Below are positions 36,186 through 48,045 of a DNA stretch of 64,000 nt, in pieces. The notes beneath the pieces are model-generated. The model worked only from the letters and a program-made list of their open reading frames with translations, was not told where the DNA came from and ran no database searches. Source of the DNA: Cristatella mucedo (lineage: Eukaryota; Bryozoa; Phylactolaemata; Cristatellidae); assembly GCA_009760855.2 (NCBI GenBank), contig WPIO01000033.1, positions 4,007,001 through 4,071,000 of the forward strand, written 5' to 3'. Every line of letters starts with the position of its first letter. The stretch's first letter is position 1. Made by a program: the position numbers and the translations under genes.

Positions 36186-36800
36186 TATACTATGTTAGTC
36201 CCCTTTCTGCCATTCGGCATCTGTCCGTTAATGACCAGCTGGTCGAATCTTAAAGTCTTGGTCAGCGGCCCTTCTGTAACCAATGGTTCAAGAAACGCAA
36301 GCCACGGTACCAGTATGGGGCCACCGGTCTACATATCCTTAGTCAAGCTTGTGATCAGAGAACTCCAGCACTGTCATTAAGGTCGGCTGATAAGGAATTT
36401 CAGGCAACGGCCAGTAAACACCCTGAAACCCTGCAAAGGCTTCAGCATTCAGCTGCTTTATGCTTATTTGAGGTCAAGGCCGAAAACTACTCCCGAGTTA
36501 AGCCCCAACCTTAAGGTTCACCGGTACAAAGCTACCAACCATCTGGCAGGCATAGCAACCTTTCCTTGACTGTTGGGAGCACTACTTACTGAAGAAAAGG
36601 AATTTTTGCGAATAGCTTCTCTTAAATTACACTTGTATGTCGAGCTCGATACCCCTTCGGCTCAACACTGGCCGAGAAATCGAGGTATAATTACTTCCAA
36701 GTTAGCAAGACAACGGCTGCAGAAAATAACTCGGGTCATATCACTCCTTTCTATGGACGTCCAGTAGCTTTCATGCCCAACACTTTGTGCAAACTTGAAC
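36186..36800. other. GC-richer intergenic segment, unidentified
   Basis: Composition is less AT-rich than either side. Short open frames exist on both strands but none shows a recognisable domain. I cannot say whether it is a decayed gene, a transferred segment or a chance stretch. Confidence 0.3.
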
Positions 36801-37716
36801 CGGTGCCTACGTCATCACGCGTCGCGAAAACAGACACGTACAGCAGAATGTACCAACCGAAACCAGACGAGTTGACTCGAAATTTTAGATATGAGAAACA
36901 GCTGTTTTTGAATTTTTAAGGTCTTCCAGCTACAATGATAATGAAGCTTTGCAAGTCACAAGAATGCACCTCAGCAAGCTTCTCTCATGTACTTTAATAT
37001 ACCAAGGGTGAAGAAAGTTGGGATACTAGGCGCATTTGACGACGAAACCAGTCAATTTGTTAGTTTCGGTACACATTCGGGCTATACATCATTTACGTGA
37101 TAATTTTCTTCTATCTGGCAGTACACCGAATCCCATTTGTAGCTTACTTGCTTTTTTAAAGGTACCATTAACCAACATTCAAGTAGTATACTCTTTGTAT
37201 GATTTATACATTCATTAGTCTGGTGCAGAGGCGTCGTTCTGAAGACCATCTCGTTATTTACAATACTTGTGATCGAGAAAGTCTGCTACAGAGGCTACTA
37301 CTGATGAGCGTAGTCAGGGTAGGAATAAGATAATGCAGGGTCCACAGCACCCACATTTGCAACTGGCTGTTGGCAAGTTCCTTGATTAATTCACTCCCAC
37401 TAATAAAGAAATAACACTAGAGGCAACTTGCAATTACGAGGTCAGAATTTGTTGCATGCTTTCTCTGATTCCGCTGTGGTAGTTCATAAAAGCGAAGTTA
37501 TTGACTTATAGCAAACCCCGAATCAGATAGTAAAATAATTATTTTACCACGACTGGCAGAAGGCATTCCCACTGAATGGAGATGCTAAATATTTAGCTAA
37601 ACAATATTTTTTGATCGCGTTGGTTGCAAGCACATTTAGAGTTGACATAAAAAAATCAACAAAGCAATTGCAAAGAAAAGAGCAAAATGACTTATAACGT
37701 CAGCCTCAAATTCACG
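36801..37716. other. Intergenic stretch downstream of RPL7, nothing recognised
   Basis: AT-rich; no repeat or coding sequence identified. Confidence 0.4.
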
Positions 37717-37722
37717 TTTATT
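37717..37722 (-). terminator. RPL7 polyadenylation signal
   Basis: AATAAA on the minus strand, beginning three bases after the RPL7 stop codon (TAG TCG AATAAA). It would give a 3' UTR of only about 25-40 nt. Confidence 0.7.
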
Positions 37723-37725
37723 CGA

Positions 37726-40406
37726 CTACACCATCCGCCTCAACAGGTTGTTAATTTTTTCTTCTCTGCAGCCAAAGTCACCACCGTCTACATAGTGGTT
37801 TGCCTTCTTCTTCCAGCCACCACTAGGAGTGTTCAGCTTGAAGTACCACAGGAAATTTGAAGCTTCCTTGAAGTGTGGACCCACAGTGTAGACCTCGTGA
37901 ACAAGATCCTCCATGCATATGATGCCGTACTTGCCTAATAAACGTTAATAGGCACATAATAAGAGAGAGAGCAAAGCACAAGTACCAGTGAGATATATGC
38001 CCGAATAACTTCCTGTCACATACCGAGCTTTTTTTCGATGATGGCATTGTCAGTCAAAGGGATCCTACGACCATCAACTTTCGCGAAGCCTCGCTTGTAT
38101 ATGAGCTCCTTCACTGACTTGAGATTGGGGTATCTACAGAGAATTCAGGCATAAACGCATGCTTACATTCTTGAGCACCTGTAGACAAGCTAGGGCAAGT
38201 ATGCAGCACCAGTAATCAGGTGAACAATCTCAAGAGCACAACGACTATTACAGCTAATTGAGTATCGAGATTTACTTACCCCCACGTAATGTAAGGCTCA
38301 GCAATTCGCAACATATTAACGGTTGCTTTGTTCAACCTCATGAACACACCATTGTTGATCTGGCGAAGCCTGAAAAGCTGCAGCACCTTCCGGGGCTTCG
38401 GGTGTAGTCCATTGATACTGTAGAACACAGTAGACGACAGTTTTGATCAGTGAGCCTAACTAGAAGACATGCCTACTTAAATAGATCAAGTTTGGTAAAA
38501 GTAAAATGACGCTATTAGGCTTACCCTTTCGTTCTGATAACGAAAGCAAGCTTGGGCTCAGCAGGAACGTAAAAGTTCCCATGCTTCTTGGCTTGTCTGC
38601 CTAAACGAATATCCTGCCTTTCCTTCAAACGATACTCCTTCACATATTTCTCAGCTCGGGAAAATATCTCTCGACGCTTTTGTCTCAGCTTCTACAAATC
38701 AAATCTAATGCAAGTTAGCAACAATAAGTAAAAACTGCTAATGCAAGGCTCAAATACCATTTGCAAAATAAAACCTATACACGGTATAAATACAGTGGTC
38801 AATGAGCGAAACAACCACACGTATGAAATGGTATGAAGATTAACATTAACAGTGCATACGAGTTGGACAAATACAAATGATAACATCCTCTTTTGTAGTG
38901 CCAAAAGAACCGTTAAGGCAACCACTACTGCTTCCTGTAGCAACAAAGAATCGCCCACAGGACGATTCGAACCCACAACCTCAGTCGTGAAGAGCAACTG
39001 CTGTATCTAGTGGACTATCACGACCCAATACTAAACAAATACCAGTCAATCGAAAAGCTATCATGATAAACTGTATTTGCAACAGACATCCAGCCTCTTA
39101 CACAGGGAAGGTGAGTTAGATACTAGCCAATGGCAAAATAACACGATGAAATAAAACTCACGTTGGGGGTAAGGAGTTTCAATCTCTCGTAGGCAACACT
39201 AGTACATCTCCGACGTGTGGTCACCACATGGTATTAGCAATAACACAACACTCAAGAGCTTCGGCACAGTTGGATTAGTAGTTCTTCTAAACATTATTGG
39301 CCAAAATAAGGGACCCACTGAGGCTAACGGACCAGCAGAGGGAAGCTATTTGTGGATCACCAGGGTACATTCACGCGAACTAGTAAGTTACAGTGAAATC
39401 ATCTTGCTTTTACGTTCCCTTAATACACAGCAAGCTCATCCTAGGAGGTAGGTAGCGCTTTTTTACGCCAGACAGGGAGCCAGAACGCAAGCACACGATA
39501 AAAAGAAAGCATAAATCCATGAATAATAGCCTTGACTAGAGTTTCATTAGCAATGAATAAGCGTTACTAGTCACTATAACTTCACACAGCTACTAGCACT
39601 AGTCAACTAGAAACGAGGCCTTGGTCGACTTATGGATGAGGAAACAGGCCAACATTAAATCATAACGATCAATAACGGAGCAACTAAAAGGATATCTCGG
39701 GTGTAAGAAGACCATCCCTACTACGGGTTGTTCAAAACTTGTGGGTAAGACCACTGATCGCTTGACGACCAGCTCTGATGGAGTAAGATCTAGTGAAAAC
39801 AAAGTAGGATAACAAACAATAACACGTGAACATGCTATAGTTACGTATAACTCGAGAAAGGGCAATCCGGTTTACGCCTGGACCTAGCTCCGTAGAACCA
39901 AAAAAGACGGCAACGGGATCTAGCTAACGATCAATACGACCAATATATAAGCGAAACAACTTCGTGTCAACCATGCGTGCTACGCAATCTTAGGACATCG
40001 GCGGCGAGGGGGGGGCAAACGCATTACACTAAATGCAGTGAGCCGCTCATGGATAACTGGGAAGGGTAAACGTGACCGAAGCTTCCCCGCCGGAACACAC
40101 AATTGACAAACCTTTTTATGAAGAATATCGGCAGCAGCCCGCTTAGCTTTAATTTCCGCAGCCTGTTTGCGCTTCTTGAGAAGCGACTCCGGAACCTGGG
40201 GAAGCTTTCCTGCCCTGCAAGAGAATCAGTCATTTTCATGGTTCCTACCAACAAAGTTGCAGGATATGTCAATACGAGCCTCATCAAGCTATCAAATACA
40301 AACTCCTGCACACAGAGAAAAGATGAAGTCTAGCATAAGATAACGGGTTTAGAGGATGGCAAACGATAATACTCAGCTACGCGCGCCCTACGTACTTGTC
40401 GGCCAT
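37726..40406 (-). CDS. RPL7: RPL7, 60S ribosomal protein L7/uL30 (complete, 6 exons)
   Basis: Structural protein of the cytosolic large ribosomal subunit (uL30 family with the eukaryotic N-terminal extension). Exons on the minus strand: 40406-40396, 40214-40112, 38691-38525, 38417-38280, 38133-38024, 37934-37726, total 738 nt, 245 aa (human 248). Phase is continuous at all five junctions. Exon 1 holds only ATGGCCGACAA, usual for ribosomal protein genes. The basic N-terminal region includes [10 protein letters not shown]. The uL30 core shows [37 protein letters not shown] and [20 protein letters not shown]. The C-terminal part has [41 protein letters not shown] and [12 protein letters not shown]-like tract precedes the start and AATAAA follows the stop. 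Its start is divergent from URB2, 7.6 kb away. Intron 2 (38692-40111) carries an antisense SINE relic. Confidence 0.97.
38876..39028 (-). repeat. tRNA-derived SINE (type 2), RPL7 intron 2
   Basis: Minus reading: CGTGATAGTCCACTAGATAC, TGCTCTTCACGACTGAGG, GTTGTGGGTTCGAATCGTCC (B box), then a diverged body ending in a GGTTCTTTTGGCACTAC-like tail. Confidence 0.75.
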
Positions 40407-40417
40407 ATTGCCAGATT

Positions 40418-40427
40418 GAAGAGGAAG
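40418..40427 (-). promoter_or_regulatory. 5' TOP-like tract of RPL7
   Basis: Minus strand CTTCCTCTTC, about 11 nt upstream of the ATG. Ribosomal protein mRNAs typically start with C followed by pyrimidines, which links their translation to mTOR signalling (family knowledge). The exact transcription start is inferred from this motif only. Confidence 0.6.
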
Positions 40428-40431
40428 CGTG

Positions 40432-41339
40432 GATCTTCGGAGGTCTGCGGCCTTGAACCTTGACCGGAAATAGTACAGCTTGTGGGCTAGGGTTGGGTCG
40501 GTGGTGTGCCACGCCGTCTGGGAGTTATCCAAGTTGAAAATCGTGAATTACTTCTTTATCGTTTACTGACGGTGCAAGGGAATATTTTGACGCATCAGAC
40601 CGAAGAAGCTAAGCCGCATATTCCGGCCTTACGAATGGGTGTGATCTTGTCCACTAGTTTTAGCGGCGTATCGCGAATGACCGAAAACATATCGTAGTCG
40701 GATTGTGCAAGTGCAGACCAGCAATTCCCTTTGTCGTACGTATTATTTTATAGTTTTGTATGGGCTTTATTTCATATGCATGTGTACAAGCGGTGTTAGG
40801 AAGACATTCTTGTGTACAGGCTGTACACCTTTGAGCTCGTGAAGTATCAAGTGCATTATTATTATTAAGTAACCCTTACGGTCCATTGCCTTGCATAGAC
40901 GTTCTATACTTGCCCGCATCGACTCATATATCCACCCATTCATTCATTCACTAAAATAGAATATATATATTATATTTGAGCACTGAAATTGTATATAATG
41001 GCAGTGCTCCTTTCCTTCTCTAAACCAGACAGTGGCCCGTTGTCTCTTGTTGCAGTAGTTAAGGTACTTGGGTTGGTTGACTCTAAGGCTAAATTTCTAT
41101 CCCAGTGTGCTCCCCGAAGCAGCTACGGTTTACTAGCACCAGTGTTACCCCACATTCAGTTTAATGATTTGAGATATATTGCAGATGTATTACTATGTTT
41201 TATCTCCTTGACCATGCACTTACCACCACCTAGACCCTCATCGCAGCTTCTTGCAAAAAATCTTGGTGTCTGTTCCGTCTTGTCATGTCATGTAAATCTG
41301 CCTATAACTAACTCCACCAAGCAACAGTGACTATGTGGA
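40432..41339. other. RPL7 upstream region, nothing else recognised
   Basis: The proximal 200 bp should contain the RPL7 promoter; no TATA box seen. At 40.85-40.87 kb there is a short CAAGTGCATTATTATTATTA run, the extreme end of a LINE family-1 tail. Confidence 0.4.
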
Positions 41340-41545
41340 TTTTACGGAGGAGAATTTTCTATAGCGCACTCATAGCCTAATCGACTTGGCTAGGCATTCG
41401 GTAGCCAACAGACTCATCTCACAAGGAAAGAGAAACTTATAAGCGTAGCTTAGTCAGGAGAGCAGTTGAAGTAGTAAGTAGCACGGAATTAGAAGCTCAG
41501 AATGGCTGGAAAGGCAGTGCCATAGTCGGCAGCAGGAGATCAAGT
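41340..41545 (-). mobile_element. LINE family-2 3' fragment
   Basis: GGAGAATTTTCTATAGCGCA, GGCATTCGGTAGCCAACAGA and GAGCAGTTGAAGTAGTAAGT match the family-2 3' end, minus orientation. Confidence 0.75.
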
Positions 41546-41905
41546 CTGCCCAATCGGGCTTGCTTAGACAAGGATACTACATCCAAATTGGTTGATGCAT
41601 TTTCGCATTCTGTCTCGACTTCTGTAACTCACTGCTTGTAGGTCTTCCGGTCTGTGCAGTTAGGTGCTTGCAGTTGGTTCAAAACTCAGCACCTTGGCTT
41701 GACTGTCGTTAGTATCGAAGTTGCCGCCACACACCACTTTTCCCAGACCTGCACTGGCTTTCCATCTAGCAGCACATCGACTTCAAGGGTTTGAAGCCAC
41801 TGAATTTGAGGTCTTTTCATTCTTTGACTCCATCCAACCTATCAGATCTATTCCCCCGCCAGGCTAGACATTGTAGTACCCAATTTTCGTTGTCAAATCG
41901 TCACT
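41546..41905 (+). mobile_element. Degenerate L2 LINE family-1 fragment, plus orientation
   Basis: GGGCTTGCTTAGACAAGGAT, GATGCATTTTCGCATTCTGT, CGACTTCTGTAACTCACTGC and later CCCGCCAGGCTAGACATTGT follow the family-1 RT C-terminal order. It abuts a minus-oriented family-2 fragment. Confidence 0.75.
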
Positions 41906-42134
41906 GACACTGGTGCTGCCATAAGATAACCTCTGTTTTTTGTACACGGTGACACGAGGTGCCGTGTGTTTCGCTCGCTCGTGGAGCACCGGCAGTGTAA
42001 GCAGTTAAGACTGCATCTGCAGAAAGAGACAACATGGATGTCGATATTCTTGCAGATATAGCTTTTGGTCCGTTCATCTGAAGGAGGCCTCAAGAAAATG
42101 AGAGTTAAGGGGAGGATAGAAAAAAGTGACCACA

Positions 42135-42196
42135 AAGAGAGAGAAAGAGAGAGGGGGAGAGGCAGCGAAAAGAGAGGGCAGAAGAAGGAGAAGCAA
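42135..42196. repeat. GA-rich simple sequence
   Basis: About 60 bp of almost pure purines (AGAGAGAGAAAGAGAGAGGG and similar). Confidence 0.8.
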
Positions 42197-42867
42197 GCAA
42201 TATTTGTATTAGTACAGTAAGGTATGAGAAATCAAAGCTGAAGCAGCCGAGCATGGGAATGAACAGAAAGGGCTGCTTGCTGGCTGATGAGGTGGATGAG
42301 GGAAGCGGCTACTGGGCCTGCATTCCATTTGCTTACGATTAGTCCCTGCTGAAGCATGGACAGAGATGGCACTGCAATTAAATCGATTGGCCAGGATCCA
42401 GCAGTAAAGAGCTCTGGCTGGAACTGAAATAAGCTAGGCCGTGTCGGGAAAGGTGGTGAGGTGATTAAGGCCTGGTAAGTTTTTCGATAGTATGAGCTAA
42501 CTCTTCTCTGTGCCCGTCCACGGCTATGACTGAAATGCCTTGGAGGAGAGTTTTTTCAAAGGTCTCATTCGTTAGTATGTCCATTACATCTCTATCCGAT
42601 CAGGAGCAGGTTCTCGAGCAAGAACGAAGTAGCATATTATGACACTCACTTCTGGTTTTCGAGCCAGTTGGTTCATTCTCAATGACTAAATGGCTTTCTT
42701 CTTCCTTTGCAGTCCTACGATATCTGTTTGGGATATTTGGCACTTTATAGACCAGGCTTCTGCTTGAGTGTCTCATTATCATTAACACTTTTTTTTACTA
42801 TTGTGCTAAGAGTATAAATTGATGGCCGCCATCAGAGAACAAGGTCCACACACCAACAGCCCAAACT
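42197..42867. other. Intergenic stretch, nothing recognised
   Basis: No repeat or gene identified between the purine run and the LINE. Confidence 0.4.
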
Positions 42868-45290
42868 GATGTAACGTAATGTATCTTCGTCTGTAACTCC
42901 ATAAAGCCACAAAGACTATGTGAGGGTTACACAGGAAAGTATGTATAACCCACTTGCAGACTAAGCGGCTTTCGGTAAGCATTCGGTAACCAACAAACTT
43001 CATCTCACACAACAAAGAGAAAGTGGGAAGCATAGCAGAGACACGAGAGCAGTTGAGGTAGTGAGTAGCATGAAAGTAGCAGCTCAGGACTGCTAAAAAG
43101 GATGAGCCATAGTCGTCAGCAGGAGAGTAGTTGTCGTTGCATAATAATCGTGGAAGCGAGTTCCACAGCCTAGGACCTGCAGTGCTAAAGCTTCTGTCGC
43201 CAACGGTCTTTAAGCGGACGAATGGAACAGCTAATTTACTGTCCATACAGGACCTGAGGGCACGAGGAGGCTGAAACTGGTGCAGCAACAGTTCAGCTAG
43301 ATATGGTGGAGCCAAGCCGTGGCGGGCCTTGTGGGTCAGCCTAAGAACTTTGCACTGTATCCTTCGATCAACCGGCATCCATCCTAGCTCTTTTTGCAAA
43401 GGAGACAAGTCGTCAAGCCTGTGGGATTTGCAAATTAGCCTTGCAGCCTTATTCATGGCAATCTGCAGTGGCCTAGTTTCATTTTTTTGTACCCCAGCCA
43501 AAATTTAGTACAATAATCTAGCCGAGACAGAACTAAGGAGCTATTTAAATTTTTTTGCAAGCCACCGTTGAAGATAGCTCCTAATCTTAGATATGGATCG
43601 GACGCGATGGCTAGCTGTACAAGCAGTCTTCTGAATGAAGCTTTTCAAATTGAGGCAGTTGTCGAAAACGACACCTAAATTTTGACTGCGTGGTGGTGGT
43701 CGCACAACAGCGTCACCTATTCGAAGAGCAAAGTCTTCTAACCAAGCCACATGCTTAGGGTATCCTATGAACAGCAGTTCAGTTTTATCGTCGTTTAGTT
43801 TCAAGAAATTTTCCGACATCCAGGATCAAATGTCGGCAAGGCAAGCGTTCAGCTTATCAGTTGCTGCAGCAGATTCCGAAGGGTTTGAATGACAAATACA
43901 GCTGAATATCGTCAGCATAGGTGATATCCTATTCCATGGACCTTAATCCCTTTTCCCAGAGGTTGAGTATAAATGGAGAACAGAAACAGACCGAGGACGG
44001 ATCCTTGAGGGACTCCACAGGTGACCGTCTCCTGGGTGAAAAATGACCTTTCACACGACACGGATTGAACACGATCAGACAAGTACGATGTAAACTACGC
44101 CAGTGCCTCGTCTGCCAGACTGATCGTCGTTCTCAGTCGTTCAAGTAGAACATCGGGATCAATGGTGTCGAAGGCAGCTGACAGATCTAGCAGAGCTAGG
44201 GCAGTGACATTCCTGTCATCGTTGCCACATAGAATGTCATTGTTAACACGGAGAAGAACAGTTTCAGTAAAGTGCTGCCTCTTGAACCCTGATTGAAATG
44301 TTTCTGACATTTCATTCTTTTCAATACATTCAACCAGCTGCTTAGCAACAAATTTTTCAAGAATCTGACAAGAAAGGAAGAAGGAAAACGGCGATAGTTT
44401 GCAAGGTCCTATGTATCTAATCCAGGCCTTTTAAATAGGGGTCTAACGATTGCCGATTTGAAGGACTCGGGGACGACCCCCTTTCTCAAAGAAGCATTAA
44501 AAATCTTGGTTATGGCAGGGCTAAGTTGGTCTGCCAGTGAAGACTACAGAGATGAAGGTGTAGGGTCTTCAGGAGACGAGCTCTTTTTGCTAGACCTTAT
44601 TAAGGTAGCTACATCGCATGCAGAAACCTCGGAAAACCTTTTCAGGAAGGTCACAGGTTGTGATACTGCAATTGCTTTAGTCGGAGGGGGCTTTATGGAG
44701 GCACGAATGTGCACAATTTTTTCAGTAAAGAAGGCTGAAAACTTTTCGGCTGAGCCGTTAATATCTGGGGAGTCAGACCACTCAGCATTGGCCAGTAAAT
44801 GGTTTACTGTCTTATAAATCTGTTTAGGGTCCGACTGGCAGGACTTCATTTTTCGAGTAAAAATAGAAGCCCTGATTTTTTAAGCTTACAGGTGTAAACT
44901 CGAAGGAAGTCTTTGAAATGGACTCGATCTGCATCCGACCCTTATTTCTTAAAACGACGTTCAAGCCTGCGCTTAACACGGCACATCTTTTGAAGTTTTG
45001 TTGTAAATTGAAAGGAATCTCCACTACTTTGTACACTGACAGAATGTACGGGAGCATGCTTGTCAAGAAGACTACTAAAATTCATATTCACTGCATCAGT
45101 GAGGCTATCGGGGCTGTCGGTCGAGTCTGGTTGCAGATCAAGAAGACCTGCATCACATACAGATTTCAAAAATTTGTCTCGGTCAATGCTTTTTAAGTTA
45201 CGTCGCTGGACAAGTTCGACATTACCCTGTAGTACAACGGAGCAGGAACATTAAACGAGACCGAGCAACTACAGCTCCAACTGGCCGTCA
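42868..45290 (-). mobile_element. L2/CR1-like LINE, family 2, longest copy (frameshifted)
   Basis: Read on the minus strand from 45.29 kb to 42.87 kb: a linker region (DKFLKSVCDAGLLDLQPDST, KHAPVHSVSVQSSGDSFQF), a pre-RT segment (FSAFFTEKIVHIRASIK), RT ([20 protein letters not shown] at 44.1-44.3 kb), [39 protein letters not shown], then LQIAMNKAARLICKSHRLDD and [20 protein letters not shown]. Frames change several times and the YADD region (near 43.9 kb) is disrupted, so the copy is dead. The 3' end is GGAGTTACAGACGAAGATAC plus ATTACGTTAC-like repeats. It is clearly related to, but distinct from, family 1. Confidence 0.88.
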
Positions 45291-45344
45291 GACAGTGGAA
45301 AGGTGTTTGCTTTAAATAGTTTCTGAGACAGAACCAGCTGAGGA

Positions 45345-45660
45345 TATGATCTTTGGGTATCAGGCGACGGCACATCTCGAGTTGAGAAGACGAGAGAACG
45401 GAGAGAGGTGGCTGCTGATGAAGAATGGCAAGACAGGAAATGATGGATGGGATGGCAGCCGAATGCTTTTGCTGCTTGAGCTTTCAGGGTAATGTCCTCG
45501 GCAATACCCGACCTATCGGCAAAAGACTGAGCTCTCTAGAAGGTCAACTAAACGCCCATGAAACTTCTCATATCTGCTACAATAAATCTTTGACAGCCCA
45601 GTGAAAGCTTCAACCTATACATGAAAACAGGCATAACAAGAGATAATGTGATGCTAAGTA
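45345..45660 (+). repeat. Inverted repeat unit, arrangement A-B
   Basis: Segment A (45351-45542, from CTTTGGGTATCAGGCGACGG to GAGCTCTCTAGAAG) is followed by segment B (45543-45658, from GTCAACTAAACGCCCATGAA to GATAATGTGATGCTAAG). Both recur in reverse complement at 46.0-46.3 kb, but in the order B-A. Confidence 0.8.
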
Positions 45661-45999
45661 CCTATGCATAAAGCACATTAAATACTTTTGTATAATCCAA
45701 TGAGCTTCGTTTTTAATTCCATGTTAACTTGTAGACCTCAGAGGCTCACGGGATGCGATTGTCAGTGTTCAACTTGCACCATTCACGGTAAATAACACAG
45801 AACAGTAGGCTCTGCTAGTGCGAGTGAGGGCCGAAAACGAGAAACCACCTGCAACCTTGCGTTGATCTCAATACCATCACTGCCACAGGTAGACATACTT
45901 GCTACACTCATCAATGACGTGATCTACCGCTTTACTAGCTACAGCAATCTTAAACGGTGCTATCGACGAGATCGAAAAGCATCTTCAGGCTGCAAAGGT

Positions 46000-46312
46000 G
46001 CCTTCTAGAGAGCTCTGAGTCTTCTGCCGATGGGTCGGGTATTGCCGAGGACATTACTCTGAAAGCTCAAGCAGCAAAACATTCGGCTGCCACCCCATCC
46101 ACCATTTCCTGTTTTGCCATTCTTCATTAGCAGCCACCTCTCTCCGTTCTCTCCCCTTCTCAACTCGAGATGTCCCGTCGCCTGATACCCAAAGCTTAGC
46201 ATCACATCATCTCTTGTTATGCCTGTTTTCATGTATAGGTTGAAGCTTTTACCGGTCTGTCAGCGATTTATTGTAGCAGCTAGGAGAAGTTTCATGGGCA
46301 TTTAGTTGACAT
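46000..46312 (-). repeat. Inverted repeat unit, arrangement B-A (circularly permuted)
   Basis: Minus reading: GTCAACTAAATGCCCATGAA … GATGATGTGATGCTAAG joined directly to CTTTGGGTATCAGGCGACGG … AGCTCTCTAGAAGG. Sequence agreement with the unit at 45.35-45.66 kb is high, with scattered substitutions. An open frame of 75 codons spans it but shows no known domain. Confidence 0.8.
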
Positions 46313-46383
46313 TAGATAAACCTAAGAGAACTTAACACTTATCCAGGAGCTTTACATAAAGTAAAAGGTTGGCTAATTCAACA

Positions 46384-46500
46384 GCCTCATTTATATAGCG
46401 ACAAGAGAGTCTTAAAGAATCACCCACAGCAAGACTCGAACCCACCACCTGAGTCGTGAAGAAGCAAGCACTTGACCACTGGGTTAAAACCCAAAAGTAT
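46384..46500 (-). repeat. tRNA-derived SINE (type 2-like)
   Basis: Minus reading: TTAACCCAGTGGTCAAGTGC, CACGACTCAGGTGGTGGGTT, GGTTCGAGTCTTGC (B box), tail GTCGCTATATAAATGAGGCT and GTTGAATTAGCC. A separate LINE-type stem tail (AGAGAACTTAACACTTATCC, GGAGCTTTAC) lies next to it at 46324-46360. Confidence 0.75.
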
Positions 46501-46739
46501 GCCACAGGGCTTGAACCCATGAAACTAGCAGTGTCCGGTATTATTTTTTCGACCCATTATAAATCCTTGCCATATCAACTAGAAGCAACAGACTGTTAAA
46601 CGACCTTACGCGGCTTGCTAGTTTGCATCGACGTTTGTTCTAGGTGATCAATTGTCGCTGTTTGATCGTCGATGTATCGATCGATCGTCGCTGTTTTGCA
46701 GCCTAAAGTGCTGATTTAATAGTAAACTTTTCTAGCCAT

Positions 46740-47900
46740 CGTGAGGGTCACCTCGAATAGATTGAATTAGATCTAGAGCTCTGGAAGGGCTAAGCGAGGG
46801 CCTGGCGGTCCCCCTTTTAAGTAAAGACCGTGATACTTGCTATCAGAGGTTCGCCGCTCGGAATTTCCTCTTTAGCCCACCTCGACAGTTCTTTCGCTTC
46901 ATTTATAATAGTTATAGAAGCCTATTCTAGAAAACTCAGATTCTGTGCGCCGAAGGAGCTTCGATTAGATGGCGATGATCAGCCCCTCTACAAAATGGTT
47001 ACTTTATTTTTTTTATAAGAAAGGCTGGATATCCACACCGAAAGAGCACCGCTGGGAAGGCTTTTTAGAGGACATCAAAAAAAGACAGGTGGTACCACGT
47101 GTACAGCTTAAAGTTGCGCCCCGACGGCTACCTGCCAGGCAGGCTTACCCAACCCTATCTAAAATAGGTAACCTGCTCCAGGAAAGAAGCTTGAAGCGCC
47201 GCACTGTCCAGAAAGGCTCTTTAGTCTTTGTAAAAACATGTTTCCAATTTTTTAGTGACCCTGAGGCTCCGCGACGAAGGTGCGCCGCTCGGAAGTATCT
47301 GTAGACTGAGCTGTCTCAAAAGGAACGCTCATCCCAACAAGAAGAGCCCTAAGCTTCGCTGCGAAGGAGAAGGAGCGCCGCTTGGCACGCTTCGTTAGAC
47401 CTGTCTGCACAGGAATATACCCCATCAGCACATGGAGGGCAAAGTAGCCTCCCATCATGAAGCTCAGCAACTCTAATAACGAGCGCGTCCATCCAAGTAA
47501 AAACTGGTGAAACGAATAGGCAGTGCAAGTCTAGGTAGCTGGGATTACATCCGTGGTTTCTGAATTAAAAGCTAAATAAGACCGCTACCAACCTCGGCGG
47601 TAGTTCGGCGTACCTACAAAAGGCTCTGCTTACAAGCCGGCCGTTCTCCAACGTTACAAAAATCGTACGGCTGATCAAGTGGAATTCCATGAAACTGGCT
47701 CAGGTTTACTTTCCGGTCAAAAGTTCCTCAGAGATCCCATGCTGCTGCCAAGTACTTAATATCATAGCGTCGACTACGGACGCAACGCAAGCACTTAGCT
47801 GCATACATCTACGAATTAGAGTAGGGGCACACCGGAGGTTTGTACACAAATCAGGGACACCTTTGATAAGAAAGGCAGTTAGCACTTCTGAGTGAAAAGC
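46740..47900. other. GC-richer segment with dispersed GCGCCGC motifs, unidentified
   Basis: The segment contains repeated GC clusters: CGCCGCTCGGAA (near 46.85 and 47.28 kb), GCGCCGCTTGG, GCGCCGCACTG, CTTCGCTGCGAAGG and CCGAAGGAGCTTCG. It lacks SINE or LINE sequence. Open frames of about 110 codons exist on the plus strand and about 85 on the minus (…LLSFMMGGYFALHVLMGYIP…, hydrophobic), none identified. Such dispersed GC clusters are reminiscent of some organellar genomes, but I cannot assign a source. Confidence 0.35.
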
Positions 47901-48045
47901 TAAAATAAAGTTATGAAATAATAAATTATGTTTTTAAGAATGGTAAAATAGTAAAGTATTACTGATCTAAGCGTTGATGCGGTTTCCGCTAAAGTACTGC
48001 TGTGGCTGCACACGCTTTAAGGGGCTCTACCTCTATTCGGAAAGC

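Noticed and set aside
40215-40290. Possible C/D box snoRNA in RPL7 intron 1 (TTGATGA … CTGA)
   Set aside because: The CTGA is about 11 nt from the acceptor and is better explained as the branch site; the C box lacks the expected purine and no terminal stem is seen.
45415-45440. Hammerhead-like CTGATGA … GAAA in the permuted repeat
   Set aside because: The 15 bases between do not form a stem II, and the homologous unit at 46.0-46.3 kb has AATGA instead of GATGA, so the core is not conserved.
46969-47304. 111-codon basic plus-strand frame as a gene
   Set aside because: No homology recognised, no splice context, and it sits in a block of unusual composition where long frames arise by GC content.
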